Source: Enteroscipio rubneri
GTDB taxonomy: Bacteria; Actinomycetota; Coriobacteriia; Coriobacteriales; Eggerthellaceae
Reading direction: 5' to 3'
Length of the DNA: 64,000 bases
NCBI RefSeq assembly: GCF_002899715.1
Contig: NZ_PPEK01000001.1
Location: forward strand, 586,134-650,133
This document shows positions 49,244 through 58,551 of the stretch, one piece after another. How positions within the stretch are numbered: position 1 is the stretch's first letter; each line of letters starts with the position of its first letter. The notes beneath the pieces are model-generated. The model was not told the origin of the DNA, ran no database searches, and saw nothing but the letters and a program-made list of their open reading frames with translations. The position numbers were made by a program, and so were the translations under genes.

Positions 49244-51163
49244 TCATGCATGGGAGCGCGACGGGAAGCCGCGATCGAACGCGAGCAGGCGGCGGTAACG
49301 CTCGCTCTCGCGCGCGAGCACAGCAGGGGAGCCTTCGAGCTCGATGCGGCCGTCCTCGAGGAACACGACGCGGTCCATGTCGGCCACGCCTTGCAGATGA
49401 TGCGTGATCATGATGAGGGTCTTTCCCTCAGTCGTGGCGAAGACCGCTTTGAGCAGGGCGCGCTCGGTGGCGGGATCAAGCCCCACAGTGGGCTCGTCGA
49501 GCACGATCGTCGAAACGTCTTGCAGCAGCACACGTGCAAGTGCGATGCGATGGCGCTCCCCGCCCGAGAAGCGTACGCCCGCCTCGTCCACAAGCGTGTC
49601 GAGTCCTTCGGGAAGTCGCTCGACCAGGGTGCGCAGTCCGACCCGTTCCAGAACGTTGTTCATGTCTTCGTCGGTCGCGTCCTCGCGGCCGATGCGCAGG
49701 TTTTCTCGAAGCGAGCGGTTGAACAAATACGTCTGCTGCTGGATCACGCCGAGATAGCGGGCCATGTCATCGCCAAACGAGCCAGCGGGCACGCCTCCCA
49801 GCTCCACCGTGCCTGCATCCGGCTTCAAATCGCCCCGGATGAGCGAGGCGAGCGTGCTCTTGCCCGATCCGCTGCGGCCGAGGATGGCCACACGCTCGCC
49901 TGGGCGCACCTCCAGACTGATGCCGTCGAGCACGGGACGGGGCGCCTCGGGATAGGAAAAGCGCACGCTCTCGACGCGGATGGTCGGAGGAGCGCCCGGC
50001 GACGGGAGAACGACCTGCGGCGCGCAGGCCGCTGCTGCGGCGTCCTCCGTGCGCGCGTTCTTGCGGTTCGCCGTCCTTACCGGCCGGTCTTCAGCCTTAC
50101 CGCAATTACCCGGATCGTCGGGAAGCTCATTGAGCCGGTCGATGGAGGCACGGTACGAACCGGCCTCCGTGGCCGCCGTCGACAGCGGTGCGAACGCGTC
50201 TATGAGGGGAAAGAAGCCCAGCACGATGGCTGCGATCCAATTCGCCGTTCCTCCGTGGACGCCGCCGAATTGGCCGGCCGCCCAGAGGAGCGTCATGACC
50301 GCGATACCCCCGAACAGTGCGGTCGAGATCAGGTCCCGCCTACGGGCGAATCGGTCGAGCTCGACGTCCACATCGCGCAGCACGCGCTGGGAGGAACGGT
50401 AGCGGTTCAGGTATTCCGCGCCGCGATGCGCGAATATCCAGTCGGAAACACCCAGCACGTTGTCCGTCAGTTCGCAGTACAGCTCGTTCTTTATGGCCTT
50501 GCGACGAGCGACACGCGCTCTCGTTGCCAATACGGACGCAAGCGGCACGAGTACCACCACCACGAGCAACGCGAGCAGCATGGCGAGTGCGAACCACAGC
50601 GAGAAGAACCCCAGCACCGCAACGACGACAACGGTGAGCAGCCACGCAACAACGGTTGGGAACACCGTGCGCAGATAGAGGTTCTGCAGATGTCCAATGT
50701 CCTCGGCCAGCAGACCCAGCACGTCGCCCGTGCGATGTGTGCGCCTGAAGAGGATGGCGTCGCCCTCGATGGATGCGTAGAGCTTTGAGCGCAGTGCGCT
50801 CGTCATGCGGAGAACCCAATCGTGGCTCGTCAGCCGTTCCAGGTACTGCAGGATGGGCTTGCCGATGCCGAAGATGCGCACGAAGATGGTGGGCATATGG
50901 ATCATGAGGATGCTGCCGGGCATTTCAGCTGCAGCTGCAATGAGGTAGCCCGAGGTGAACATGAGCCCCGAAGCGAAGCAAAAGGTTGCCACGCCAAGGG
51001 CCAGCGCCACGGCGAGCGCTTTGCGGTACTGCTTGAAGAAGGGCCTGACCCATCGGTCGCGACCGCTTCTGCGGGTTGGGCCGCCGGTTGCAGGTTGGTT
51101 GGCGGCGTCCGCCCGTCTCTGCGCCTCTTCGACGTGCGCCTCGCGGCGCATCCGGGCGCTCAT
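49244..51163 (-). CDS. cydC: Thiol reductant ABC exporter subunit CydC
   Basis: Half of the CydDC exporter, which moves thiols or heme-related compounds and is needed to assemble cytochrome bd oxidase. The 639-residue chain has six membrane helices after a ~45-residue polar N-terminus (GVATFCFASGLMFTSGYLIA, RIFGIGKPILQYLERL) and an ATPase domain with GRSGSGKST, FSGGERHRIALARVL and IVLDEPTVGLDP. The N-terminal region and the linker near residue 340-380 are longer than in E. coli. Its ATG overlaps the cydD stop by four bases. Confidence 0.9.
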   Translation of the reverse strand: MSARMRREAHVEEAQRRADAANQPATGGPTRRSGRDRWVRPFFKQYRKALAVALALGVATFCFASGLMFTSGYLIAAAAEMPGSILMIHMPTIFVRIFGIGKPILQYLERLTSHDWVLRMTSALRSKLYASIEGDAILFRRTHRTGDVLGLLAEDIGHLQNLYLRTVFPTVVAWLLTVVVVAVLGFFSLWFALAMLLALLVVVVLVPLASVLATRARVARRKAIKNELYCELTDNVLGVSDWIFAHRGAEYLNRYRSSQRVLRDVDVELDRFARRRDLISTALFGGIAVMTLLWAAGQFGGVHGGTANWIAAIVLGFFPLIDAFAPLSTAATEAGSYRASIDRLNELPDDPGNCGKAEDRPVRTANRKNARTEDAAAAACAPQVVLPSPGAPPTIRVESVRFSYPEAPRPVLDGISLEVRPGERVAILGRSGSGKSTLASLIRGDLKPDAGTVELGGVPAGSFGDDMARYLGVIQQQTYLFNRSLRENLRIGREDATDEDMNNVLERVGLRTLVERLPEGLDTLVDEAGVRFSGGERHRIALARVLLQDVSTIVLDEPTVGLDPATERALLKAVFATTEGKTLIMITHHLQGVADMDRVVFLEDGRIELEGSPAVLARESERYRRLLAFDRGFPSRSHA

Positions 51164-52878
51164 GTGGTCTCCCAGGCCGTCTGCGCCGCAAGACGGCCGA
51201 GCGCACCGCCGTTTGCCTCAAGTTCGGCCAGCGGGCCGTGCTCTGCGATACGCCCGTCATCGAGCACGATCACTTCGTCCATGTCGTCGAGCCAATGCAG
51301 GCGGTGCGTGGCGAAGAACACCAGGCGGCCCTCCATGAGCGGCAGCATGCGCTCCTTCAACTCCATCTCCGTTTCGATGTCCAGATGGGCGGTGGGCTCG
51401 TCGAACAGCAAGATGCGCCGCGAATTGTCTAAAAACGCCCGCGCGAGCGCAATGCGCTGCGCCTGGCCGCCCGAGAGGGCGCGCGCGCCTTCGCCCACAA
51501 GTGTGTCCAGTCCACAGGGCAGTTCCGCGACGAGGTCGTCCAGTCCTACGACGTCAATCGCCCGCGCGACCTCTTCGTCGCTTGCATCGGGTCGGTAAAA
51601 CGCGATGTTATCGCGCAACGTGGCATGAAACAGATACGGGTCCTGCGGTATGTAGACGATCTGCCGTTGCCAGCCGTCCTGCTTGAAATCGGGCAAAGGC
51701 GTGTTGCCCAGCTCGATGTCGCCTGCATCAGGCGCCAAAAAGCCGCCGAGGAGGCTGACGAGCGTGCTCTTGCCCGCGCCGCTGGCGCCGACGATGCCGT
51801 ATTTGCGGAAGCCTTCGGCCGTGAAGTCCAGATTCTCGAGCACGCGATGGCTGTCGTAGGAGCAGCCGACGCCCCGAAGCTCCATGCGCGACGTCGCGCC
51901 CCAATCGGGCAGTTCGCAGCTGTGATCCGAGCCGTCTGGGGCGCCTATGAGACGTTGGATGGATTTCAGCGCATTCACCCCGTCGAGCGAAGCGTGGTAG
52001 TCGGACGCGAACGAGCGGATGGGCTTGAAGTACTCGGGTGCCATGATGAGGATGGCGAGCGCGGGGAACAGCTGTGCCGTACCGTCGAGCAGCCGCATGC
52101 CCAACATGAAGGCCACCGCCGCGATGGACAGAGTCGAGAACAGATCGAGCACGAGGCTGGAGAGCGTCGCCATGCGCAACGTCTTCATCGTGGCTTCGCG
52201 AAACCGCTCGCTCACCGAGAAGATGCTCGCACCATGGCGCTTGCCCGCGCCGAACAGCTTGAGCGTATCGATGCCGCGTAGCGTGTCGATGAAGTGATTG
52301 GAGAGCACCTGGAACGTGCGGTATTGTCGAGACGCTGCATCCTTTGCATTGCGGCCGAGTATGATCATGTACAGCACGATGAACGGGAACATTATGAACA
52401 TGATGAGGGCGGATACCCAGTCGAGCGCGAGCGCGAAGGCGAGCACGATAAGCGGGATGACGACGATCGAGGTGATCTTGGGCAGGATGAGCCGAAAATA
52501 GGCCTGTACCTGATCGACGCCCTCGAGCATGGCCGCCGCCACGCTGCCCGTCCCGTTGTCCCATACCACCTGCGCCTTCGTGGTGAATACTTTGCGAAGC
52601 AGCTCCTGGCGCAGTTCGTCGGCGCGGTCGTAGGCATAGGTTTCGAGGTAGGCGTCTTCGGCGTAGACGGCGCCTTGCCGAGCGACGAAGCAGGCGAAGA
52701 AGAGCGCGATCCATGCAGTCTGATCCGGGATGGGCGCTCCGTGCCAGAGGTTCGCGAGGGCCGTGGCGAGGAACCAAGCCTGGCCAACGATGCAGAGCGC
52801 CTGCAAGGCGGAGGCGCTTGCGAGCAACGCCAGTACTCGGCGCACTCCCGGCAGCGCGAATATGGCTCGATCCAGCAT
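51160..52878 (-). CDS. cydD: Thiol reductant ABC exporter subunit CydD
   Basis: Partner of CydC; 572 residues. Six helices (LALLASASALQALCIVGQAW first) carry the CydD-type AMLEGVDQVQAYFRLILPKI and GIDTLKLFGAGKRH motifs. The ATPase domain shows GASGAGKSTLVSLLGG, LSGGQAQRIALARAF and ILLFDEPTAHLD. ATG 52878 follows AGGAGG; an in-frame extension upstream has no site. The cydAB genes are not in this window. Confidence 0.92.
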   Translation of the reverse strand: MLDRAIFALPGVRRVLALLASASALQALCIVGQAWFLATALANLWHGAPIPDQTAWIALFFACFVARQGAVYAEDAYLETYAYDRADELRQELLRKVFTTKAQVVWDNGTGSVAAAMLEGVDQVQAYFRLILPKITSIVVIPLIVLAFALALDWVSALIMFIMFPFIVLYMIILGRNAKDAASRQYRTFQVLSNHFIDTLRGIDTLKLFGAGKRHGASIFSVSERFREATMKTLRMATLSSLVLDLFSTLSIAAVAFMLGMRLLDGTAQLFPALAILIMAPEYFKPIRSFASDYHASLDGVNALKSIQRLIGAPDGSDHSCELPDWGATSRMELRGVGCSYDSHRVLENLDFTAEGFRKYGIVGASGAGKSTLVSLLGGFLAPDAGDIELGNTPLPDFKQDGWQRQIVYIPQDPYLFHATLRDNIAFYRPDASDEEVARAIDVVGLDDLVAELPCGLDTLVGEGARALSGGQAQRIALARAFLDNSRRILLFDEPTAHLDIETEMELKERMLPLMEGRLVFFATHRLHWLDDMDEVIVLDDGRIAEHGPLAELEANGGALGRLAAQTAWETT

Positions 52879-53204
52879 CGTCGCCTCCTGCGGGCCTCTC
52901 TTCGGGCGGCTCTTTCCCGCGTTCCCGATGGACGGAATGATGTCGTACCCGTTGCGTCGTTCGTCTTCCCGGCTTGCAGGAAAGTGTAGCACGTGCGCGC
53001 TGCTACGATCCGGCGGCGTTATCCGTGGCGCATTAATGATATTATTATAGTAACATTTAAATCGGCGAAGCGCTAGCGTTCGTTTCTTGGCCGTCCGCGA
53101 CCCCTTGCACGTTGCGTGATGCCGGGCCAAGCAGGCTCGTCCTGGCGCGACGGCAGTGCTATCATGTGCGAATACTCAGCAATCGTTCTCATAAAGGAAG
53201 TTCC
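52879..53204. promoter_or_regulatory. Divergent control region of cydDC and ychF
   Basis: 326 gene-free bases. An AT-rich island at about 53033-53064 stands out in this GC-rich sequence. It holds TATAAT on the minus strand (plus 53044-53049), a probable -10 for cydDC, and the palindrome ATTTAAAT at 53056-53063. TATCAT at 53160-53165 is the likely -10 of ychF. No convincing -35 was found. The AT island may be a site for a redox regulator, which is inference. Confidence 0.45.
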
Positions 53205-54269
53205 ATGTCGCTTTCCATCGGTATTGTCGGCCTGCCGAACGTCGGCAAGTCTACGCTGTTCACGGCCCTCACGAACAAGGGCGGCCTCGCGGCCAACTAC
53301 CCGTTCGCCACCATCGAGCCCAACGTGGGCGTCGTGCCCGTGCCTGACGCGCGCCTCGACCGCCTGGCCGAGATCGACCATCCGGCGCGCATCGTGCCGG
53401 CCACCGTCGAGTTCATGGACATCGCGGGCCTCGTCGCGGGAGCGAGTCAGGGCGAAGGCCTGGGCAACCAGTTCCTCGCGAACATCCGCGAGACGGACGC
53501 CATCTGCGAGGTCGTGCGCTTCTTCGGCGACCCCGACGTGGTGCACGTCTCCGGCAAGGTGGACCCGCAAAGCGACGTGGAAACCATCAAGACCGAGCTG
53601 ATCCTGGCCGACATGGGCACGCTGGAGAAGGCACTGCCACGTCTGGAGAAGGAGGCCAAGCGCGACAAGGCCGGCGCGGCGAAGGTGGCTGCGGCGAAGA
53701 AGGTGTACGAGGGCCTGAACGAGGGGCATCGCGCCCGCACGCTCGACCTCACTGACGACGAGCGCGCGGCGCTGTACGACCTGCACCTGCTCACGATGAA
53801 GCCGATGCTCTACATCGCCAACGTCGACGAGGAACAGCTGGACGCCGACCTGCCCGAGATCGACGGATGCGCGCCCGTGCCCATCTCCGCGAAGGTGGAG
53901 GCCGACCTGGCCGAGCTCGACCCGGCAGAAGCGCGCGAGTACCTGGAGGCCATGGGTCTCGAGGAGAGCGGCCTGGCCCGTCTCGTGCGCGAGGCGTACA
54001 AGCTGCTGGGATTGCAGAGCTACTTCACCAGCGGCGAGACCGAGACGCGCGCCTGGACCATCCCCATCGGCGCGAAGGCCCCGCAGGCTGCCGGCGTCAT
54101 CCACACCGACTTCGAGCGCGGCTTCATCAAGGCCGAGACCGCCTCGTTCGCTGACTACTCCGAGCTGAACGGCGAGAAGGGTTGCCGCGACGCCGGCAAG
54201 CTGCGACAGGAGGGCAAGGAGTACGTCGTCCAGGACGGGGATGTGATGCACTTCAAGTTCAACGTGTAG
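53205..54269 (+). CDS. ychF: Redox-regulated ATPase YchF/OLA1
   Basis: Conserved P-loop ATPase of the Obg family that binds ribosomes. The 354 residues hold G1 GLPNVGKS (9-16), G3 [14 protein letters not shown], the atypical N-x-x-E specificity motif in NVDEEQL (instead of NKxD, hence ATP preference) and the C-terminal TGS domain with [23 protein letters not shown] 53205 follows AAAGGAAG; an upstream in-frame extension is ignored. Confidence 0.95.
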   Translation: MSLSIGIVGLPNVGKSTLFTALTNKGGLAANYPFATIEPNVGVVPVPDARLDRLAEIDHPARIVPATVEFMDIAGLVAGASQGEGLGNQFLANIRETDAICEVVRFFGDPDVVHVSGKVDPQSDVETIKTELILADMGTLEKALPRLEKEAKRDKAGAAKVAAAKKVYEGLNEGHRARTLDLTDDERAALYDLHLLTMKPMLYIANVDEEQLDADLPEIDGCAPVPISAKVEADLAELDPAEAREYLEAMGLEESGLARLVREAYKLLGLQSYFTSGETETRAWTIPIGAKAPQAAGVIHTDFERGFIKAETASFADYSELNGEKGCRDAGKLRQEGKEYVVQDGDVMHFKFNV

Positions 54270-54357
54270 GGAGGTCGGATGATCGCTCGCAGGATCGAGC
54301 GGGATATCGAGGAAGCTGCGGAGCGGGCCGGCTTCCCGAGCTTTCGGAGAGCAAGGG

Positions 54358-54627
54358 CTAGAAGTCGATCAGGTCGCGGACTTCGACTTCGAGCGCATCC
54401 GCGATTCGTATCAACTGCTCGAGGCTGACCTTCATCTTCCCGTTCTCCAGCCGGTATACATAGGAATTAGAAGAAGGCTGGCCGATCATACCCGCAAGAT
54501 CTCTCTGCGTGAGGTTCGCGTCCTCTCGCGTCCTTCGGATTGCCGCGCCCAGAAGCGCGTACCTCTTGTCCAATTGCTCGGCCATGTTCCAAGGGTATGC
54601 GCTAGACTGTTCTTTACGAATACTCAT
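54358..54627 (-). CDS. XRE-family helix-turn-helix regulator
   Basis: Up to 89 residues, essentially an HTH domain: LGAAIRRTREDANLTQRDLA, the recognition segment SSNSYVYRLENGKMKVS, and LEQLIRIADALEVEVRDLIDF. No ribosome site stands before either possible ATG. The second (54585, giving 75 residues MAEQLDKRY) is an alternative, in which case the inverted repeat GAATAC-N6-GTATTC at 54618-54635 lies in the promoter region. The first ATG lies inside that repeat. It is probably an autoregulated repressor. Confidence 0.75.
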   Translation of the reverse strand: MSIRKEQSSAYPWNMAEQLDKRYALLGAAIRRTREDANLTQRDLAGMIGQPSSNSYVYRLENGKMKVSLEQLIRIADALEVEVRDLIDF

Positions 54628-54635
54628 GGGTATTC
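54618..54635. promoter_or_regulatory. Inverted repeat, possible operator of the XRE gene
   Basis: GAATAC and GTATTC form a perfect 6-bp dyad around TCATGG. It overlaps or lies just upstream of the XRE start. It may be the regulator's own binding site. Confidence 0.45.
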
Positions 54636-54805
54636 ATTTGCGCAACGTTTCCGTTATGAGCGTAAGGGGAAGGAGGGCTCGCGCCATGCCCATTGCCTGC
54701 CGCTTCGCGCGCGATGCGGTAACGCGGCGGCAGGTTTCGATGCTTGCTATATTGGCGGGATGCGCAGCCTCGCTTCGCCCGCATCCGATCGAAAGGAGCC
54801 AAACA

Positions 54806-55105
54806 ATGGAAGAGCATGCGGCGGCTGCGGGGTGCGAGGGCGTGCGATCGGCGGCGATGGATGCGGGGTCGGCTGTCGCGGAAGCAATATCATCCCTTCG
54901 GGGGCTCCTCATGTGCTTGAGCCTCTACGATGCCGCGCTCCAGAATGAGGAGGAGTTCAGTTTATACGATGCGCTTCACTTCAACTCGATGCAGGGTTAC
55001 GTCTTGCATCGCGCCGTAGCCAAGATGGAAGAGGCGTGCCTGATCCTCGAAGACGTCTCGGGCCCTGAAATACCGGGAAAGGCTGACCTGGCAGAGAGCC
55101 GATAA
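54806..55105 (+). CDS. Small hypothetical protein (99 aa)
   Basis: 99 residues, mainly helical, with LRGLLMCLSLYDAALQNEEE and YVLHRAVAKMEEACLILEDV. No known domain. AAAGGAG lies 7 bases before the ATG, so translation is well supported; the longer frame upstream lacks such a site and overlaps the XRE gene. It might be a lineage-specific protein related to other small genes of this region. Confidence 0.65.
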   Translation: MEEHAAAAGCEGVRSAAMDAGSAVAEAISSLRGLLMCLSLYDAALQNEEEFSLYDALHFNSMQGYVLHRAVAKMEEACLILEDVSGPEIPGKADLAESR

Positions 55106-55284
55106 CAGCTTTCGATGCATTCGGCGGAACCATCCGATTGGCGATATTTCTGGAACGCTCGGAATGCGTTGCCGTTAGAAGGGCCGTATGGTGTAGATTG
55201 CCTCATAGGATAAAGGCTGCTGCACGAGGATGTGGAGAGTCGGCGCAACATGATTCGCACAAGGACGACAGGGGAGGCCTACGC

Positions 55285-55473
55285 ATGAACGACTTCGTCG
55301 AAGCGCTGGAGAGCGATGGCAGAAACCCTGAGCTGCCGGAGGAATACGACTTCTTCGGCAGGCTCGTGGGCAGTTGGAAGCTTGACTACATCGATCGCAC
55401 CCTGTCCTCTTCGGTCAAAGGGAAGTGGATCTTCGAGCGGGTACTCGAGGGCATTGGCATCCAGGACGCGTGA
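55285..55473 (+). pseudogene. Short, probably truncated hypothetical protein (62 aa)
   Basis: MNDFVEALESDGRNPELPEE begins after a good AGGGGAGG site. The 62 residues read as the N-terminus of a longer domain (EYDFFGRLVGSWKLDYIDRT, GKWIFERVLEGIGIQD) and end abruptly. Coding-like sequence continues in other frames to about 55560, where a terminator hairpin stands. This suggests a frameshifted or 3'-deleted gene. The full family was not identified. Confidence 0.45.
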
Positions 55474-55566
55474 TTGCCTGTTGAACGAAGGCAAGGGTTC
55501 TATCCTGGCTGCCGACCTGTGGAAATATTACTTGCTGAGGCGAGTCCCGAGGCCGACTACGATCTT

Positions 55567-55602
55567 GAGCGCCCCCGCGTGATCGCGAGGGTGCTCTTCG
55601 TT
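55567..55602 (+). terminator. Terminator before the convergent hydrolase
   Basis: GAGCGCCCCCGCG pairs with CGCGAGGGTGCTC (one wobble, one mismatch) around TGAT, followed by TTCGTTT. It lies about 90 bases beyond the premature stop of the short gene, as if marking the original gene end. Confidence 0.5.
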
Positions 55603-55607
55603 TCGGT

Positions 55608-56534
55608 CTACAGGTGCATCAGCAGCCAGCTGACGAGGTCCTCCTCAACCTCGAACTTGAGGTCGTCGTAGTTGTGGATCTCGTGGCGATAGCCGGGATA
55701 CAGCTTCGTCGTCACCTCGTGGCCCGTGTCGGCGAGCCAGTTGGCGCACTGGTAGACGCCCTCGCCGTAGGTGCCCACGGGGTCCTGGTCGCCGGCGATG
55801 CAGAGGACGGGCAGGCCGGCGGGCACCTTCTCGGCCCACTCGGGGCCCTCGATGCAAAGCATCATGTCGATGAAGTCGCGCAGGCTCACGTTGTGCGTGG
55901 GGTGCGTGAACGCGTCGAAGGGGTCTTCCGCATGGTCCTTCTGCACGTAGGGGTCGTGGCAGATCCACTCGTTGCCGCGCGTCGCGCCCTCGTCGCAGCG
56001 GGCGAACATCCAGCCCATCAGCTCGCCCACGAAGGCCGGGTCGCTCTCGTGGCCCTTGCCGGCGGCGATGGTCTCGTCCAGCTTCGCGCGCACCTCGTGG
56101 GTGTTCTTGAAGATGCCGGTGGTGCCGCAGTAGACGGCGCCGGCCAGCTCGTCGCCGTACTTCGCGCTGAAGTCGCGCGCGATCATCGAGCCCATGGAGT
56201 GGCCGAACAGGAAGTAGGGCAGGTTGGGGTACTTCTCGCACACGAGGTCCTTGAACCGCTTCTCGTCCTCCATCATGGTGTGCGGCCCCGCGTCGCCCCA
56301 GTCGCCCCAAGTGCCATTCGCGATGGCGGTGGCGCCGTGCCCCACATGGTCGTCGGCCGCAACGATGAAGCCGGCGTCCATGAGCGCCACGATCATATGG
56401 AAGTAGCGGCGGGAGTGCTCGCCGAAGCCGTGGATCAGCTGCACGATGCCCTCGGGCTCGCAGGCGGGGACGTAGATCCACCCCGTCACCTGGTCCCGAT
56501 CGTTCGACGATGGAAAGCAGATTTCGTGCAGCAT
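55608..56534 (-). CDS. Alpha/beta hydrolase, monoacylglycerol lipase-like (S33 family)
   Basis: 308 residues with VQLIHGFGEHSRRYFHMIVA, AADDHVGHGAT, the nucleophile GHSMGSMIARDF, the acid region IAGDQDPVGTYGEG and the His in GYRHEIHNYDD. It is a paralogue of 22549-23529 but with a longer lid region (GIFKNTHEVRAKLDET and on). ATG 56534 follows AAGGGA. It is monocistronic and divergent from the aldo/keto reductase. The substrate is unknown. Confidence 0.88.
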   Translation of the reverse strand: MLHEICFPSSNDRDQVTGWIYVPACEPEGIVQLIHGFGEHSRRYFHMIVALMDAGFIVAADDHVGHGATAIANGTWGDWGDAGPHTMMEDEKRFKDLVCEKYPNLPYFLFGHSMGSMIARDFSAKYGDELAGAVYCGTTGIFKNTHEVRAKLDETIAAGKGHESDPAFVGELMGWMFARCDEGATRGNEWICHDPYVQKDHAEDPFDAFTHPTHNVSLRDFIDMMLCIEGPEWAEKVPAGLPVLCIAGDQDPVGTYGEGVYQCANWLADTGHEVTTKLYPGYRHEIHNYDDLKFEVEEDLVSWLLMHL

Positions 56535-56751
56535 GGCAAATCCCTTCTCTCGTGTTCGCGGACGGGTGCCCGCAGGCCGATTCGCACACGCTCCGTGTGA
56601 GCGCCTCGGTTCATTATGGCAGACGGGAACCTTCCGAGCTTCATGTTTTTCGCGCCGCACTTTGCGACGGCACTCCGTTTTGCGATAATGGTTGCGTGCG
56701 CTTCGGGTTTTGGTGTGGCAAGGATGACGTCAAAAGGAAAGCGGGAGATCG

Positions 56752-57867
56752 ATGGACGAGATGGCAAAGTTCGGGTTCGGATTCATGAGGCTGCCGGAGA
56801 TTGAAGGGGCCGATGGAGAGATGCATATCGACATCGATCAGGCCAAGGAGATGGTGGACATCTTCATGGACGCCGGGTTCACCTATTTTGACACGGCGCG
56901 GCGTTATCACTTCGGCAAATCCGAGGCCGCGCTCAAGGAAGCGCTTGTCGACCGCTACCCGCGAGATTCATTCCAGCTTGCCTCGAAGCTTCCGGCGTGG
57001 GTTGCGAAAGGGCCCGATGAGGCGCGTGCCATGTTCGATGCCTCTCTCGATCAGACCAGTGCTGGCTACTTCGACTTCTTCCTCATGCACAATCTGGGCG
57101 AGTACCGTACGAAGGCATTCGACGAGTACGGCATATGGGACTTTTTGTTCCAGAAGAAGGAAGACGGTCTGATTCGCAAGCTCGGCCTTTCGTTCCACGA
57201 CAACGCCGCTGCTTTAGAGGCGGTGTTGGACTCGCATCGTCCCCTCGACTTCGTGCAGTTGCAGATCAACTTCGCCGACTGGGAGAATAGCCTGATCGAA
57301 TCCAGGAAATGCTACGAGGTGGCCCGCGCTCGGAACCTGCCGGTCGTTATCATGGAGCCTTTGAAGGGCGGCTCGCTCGTTCATCTGCCAGCCGCTGCGG
57401 TCGAGGTGCTGCGCGAGGCGAATCCCGAGGTGCCGCTCGCATCTTGGGGTCTGCGCTTCGCTGCGTCGCTGCCAGGCGTGCTCACCGTGCTGTCTGGCAT
57501 GTCCACAGCCGACCAAGTGCGCGAGAATACGCGCATCATGACGTCGCTCGGACCGCTGAACGAGCAGGAGCGCGTTGCGCTCGAACAGGCACGAGCCATC
57601 TTGGCCTCGGTGCCTACGGTGCCCTGCACGAGTTGCGGCTACTGCGTCGAGGGTTGCCCGGAGGGCGTGCGCATCCCTTCGGCGCTCTACGCGCTCAACA
57701 TCATGACGCTCTTCGATGATATGCCGATGGCTAGCCATGAATACGACTGGCGGACCGCCGGCGGCCGGGCATCGTCGTGCATCGAGTGCGGTGCCTGCGA
57801 GCTTGCGTGCCCGCAGCATATCGAAGTGATGAAAGAACTCGCGCGTGCTGCCGAGCTGTTCGAATAG
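56752..57867 (+). CDS. Aldo/keto reductase with two 4Fe-4S clusters
   Basis: 371 residues. The N-terminal part is an aldo/keto reductase barrel with the tetrad region FDTARRYHFGKSE, Lys in LASKLPAW and His in FLMHNLGEY. The C-terminal part carries two ferredoxin-type sets: Cys292, 295, 298, 302 and Cys343, 346, 349, 353. Such fused reductases are common in strict anaerobes and can pass electrons from ferredoxin to a carbonyl or its reverse. GGGAG precedes the ATG. The substrate is unknown. Confidence 0.9.
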   Translation: MDEMAKFGFGFMRLPEIEGADGEMHIDIDQAKEMVDIFMDAGFTYFDTARRYHFGKSEAALKEALVDRYPRDSFQLASKLPAWVAKGPDEARAMFDASLDQTSAGYFDFFLMHNLGEYRTKAFDEYGIWDFLFQKKEDGLIRKLGLSFHDNAAALEAVLDSHRPLDFVQLQINFADWENSLIESRKCYEVARARNLPVVIMEPLKGGSLVHLPAAAVEVLREANPEVPLASWGLRFAASLPGVLTVLSGMSTADQVRENTRIMTSLGPLNEQERVALEQARAILASVPTVPCTSCGYCVEGCPEGVRIPSALYALNIMTLFDDMPMASHEYDWRTAGGRASSCIECGACELACPQHIEVMKELARAAELFE

Positions 57868-57933
57868 GGGACGTCGAGCATTCCGCACACTGTCGCGCAA
57901 GTTGAACGAGCATCCACGGAAAGGGCGGGCGAA

Positions 57934-58551
57934 ATGACGCTTGAAACAGGTTCCGGTCAGCAGCTCGGTACGGAGCCCCTTGCGGACTTCTTCGCGCGCA
58001 CGCCGAAGCTGGCGATAGCATTCTCGGGCGGATGCGATTCCTCGTATTTGCTCGCGTCCGCTGTGGAGGCGGGCTGCGAGGTGAAGGCGTATATGGTGAA
58101 CACGGCGTTTCAGCCTGCATTCGAGCTGGAGGACGCGCGCCGTGTCGTGGACGTTTGCGGGGCGGCGTTCGACGTGATCGAGGCCGACGTTCTGGCCGAA
58201 AGCGCCATCTGCGCGAACCCGCCCGATCGCTGCTACCTCTGCAAGCGCTTCATCTTTGGCGCCGTACGCGAGCGCATGGAGCGCGAAGGCTTCGAGGTGC
58301 TGGCCGACGGTACGAACGCCTCCGACGATCCTGCGCGCCGCCCCGGATTCCGCGCGCTCGCGGAGCTTGACGTGGTGTCGCCATTGCGCCGCGCCGGCAT
58401 GACGAAGGACGAGGTTCGCGCCGCCTCCCGCGCGCTCGGCGTGCCGACGGCTGACAAGCCCAGTTTCTCGTGCCTGGCCACGAACGTGCCCGAAGGCAAA
58501 CCGATCACTGCTGCGTCGTTGGACGAGGTGCGCCGCGCCCGCGGGCTCTGA
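57934..58551 (+). CDS. larE: LarE-like sulfur transferase, C-terminally truncated
   Basis: LarE donates sulfur to the nickel-pincer cofactor of lactate racemase-type enzymes. Seen here: PP-loop SGGCDSS (31-37), NPPDRCYLCK with Cys100 and Cys103, and Cys180 in KPSFSCLATNVPEG, the position of the sacrificial or cluster-binding cysteine. Members are about 270 residues; this one stops at 205 right after DEVRRARGL. The lost part is not found downstream. LarA, LarB and LarC are absent from the window. Whether the shortened protein works is unclear. Confidence 0.75.
   Translation: MTLETGSGQQLGTEPLADFFARTPKLAIAFSGGCDSSYLLASAVEAGCEVKAYMVNTAFQPAFELEDARRVVDVCGAAFDVIEADVLAESAICANPPDRCYLCKRFIFGAVRERMEREGFEVLADGTNASDDPARRPGFRALAELDVVSPLRRAGMTKDEVRAASRALGVPTADKPSFSCLATNVPEGKPITAASLDEVRRARGL

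Noticed and set aside
49220..50788. 522-codon plus-strand frame opposite cydC
   Set aside because: The minus strand encodes a full ABC exporter with all ATPase motifs; this frame has none.
54338..54960. Longer plus-strand frames starting before 54806
   Set aside because: They overlap the XRE gene and lack ribosome sites; only the segment from ATG 54806 has one.
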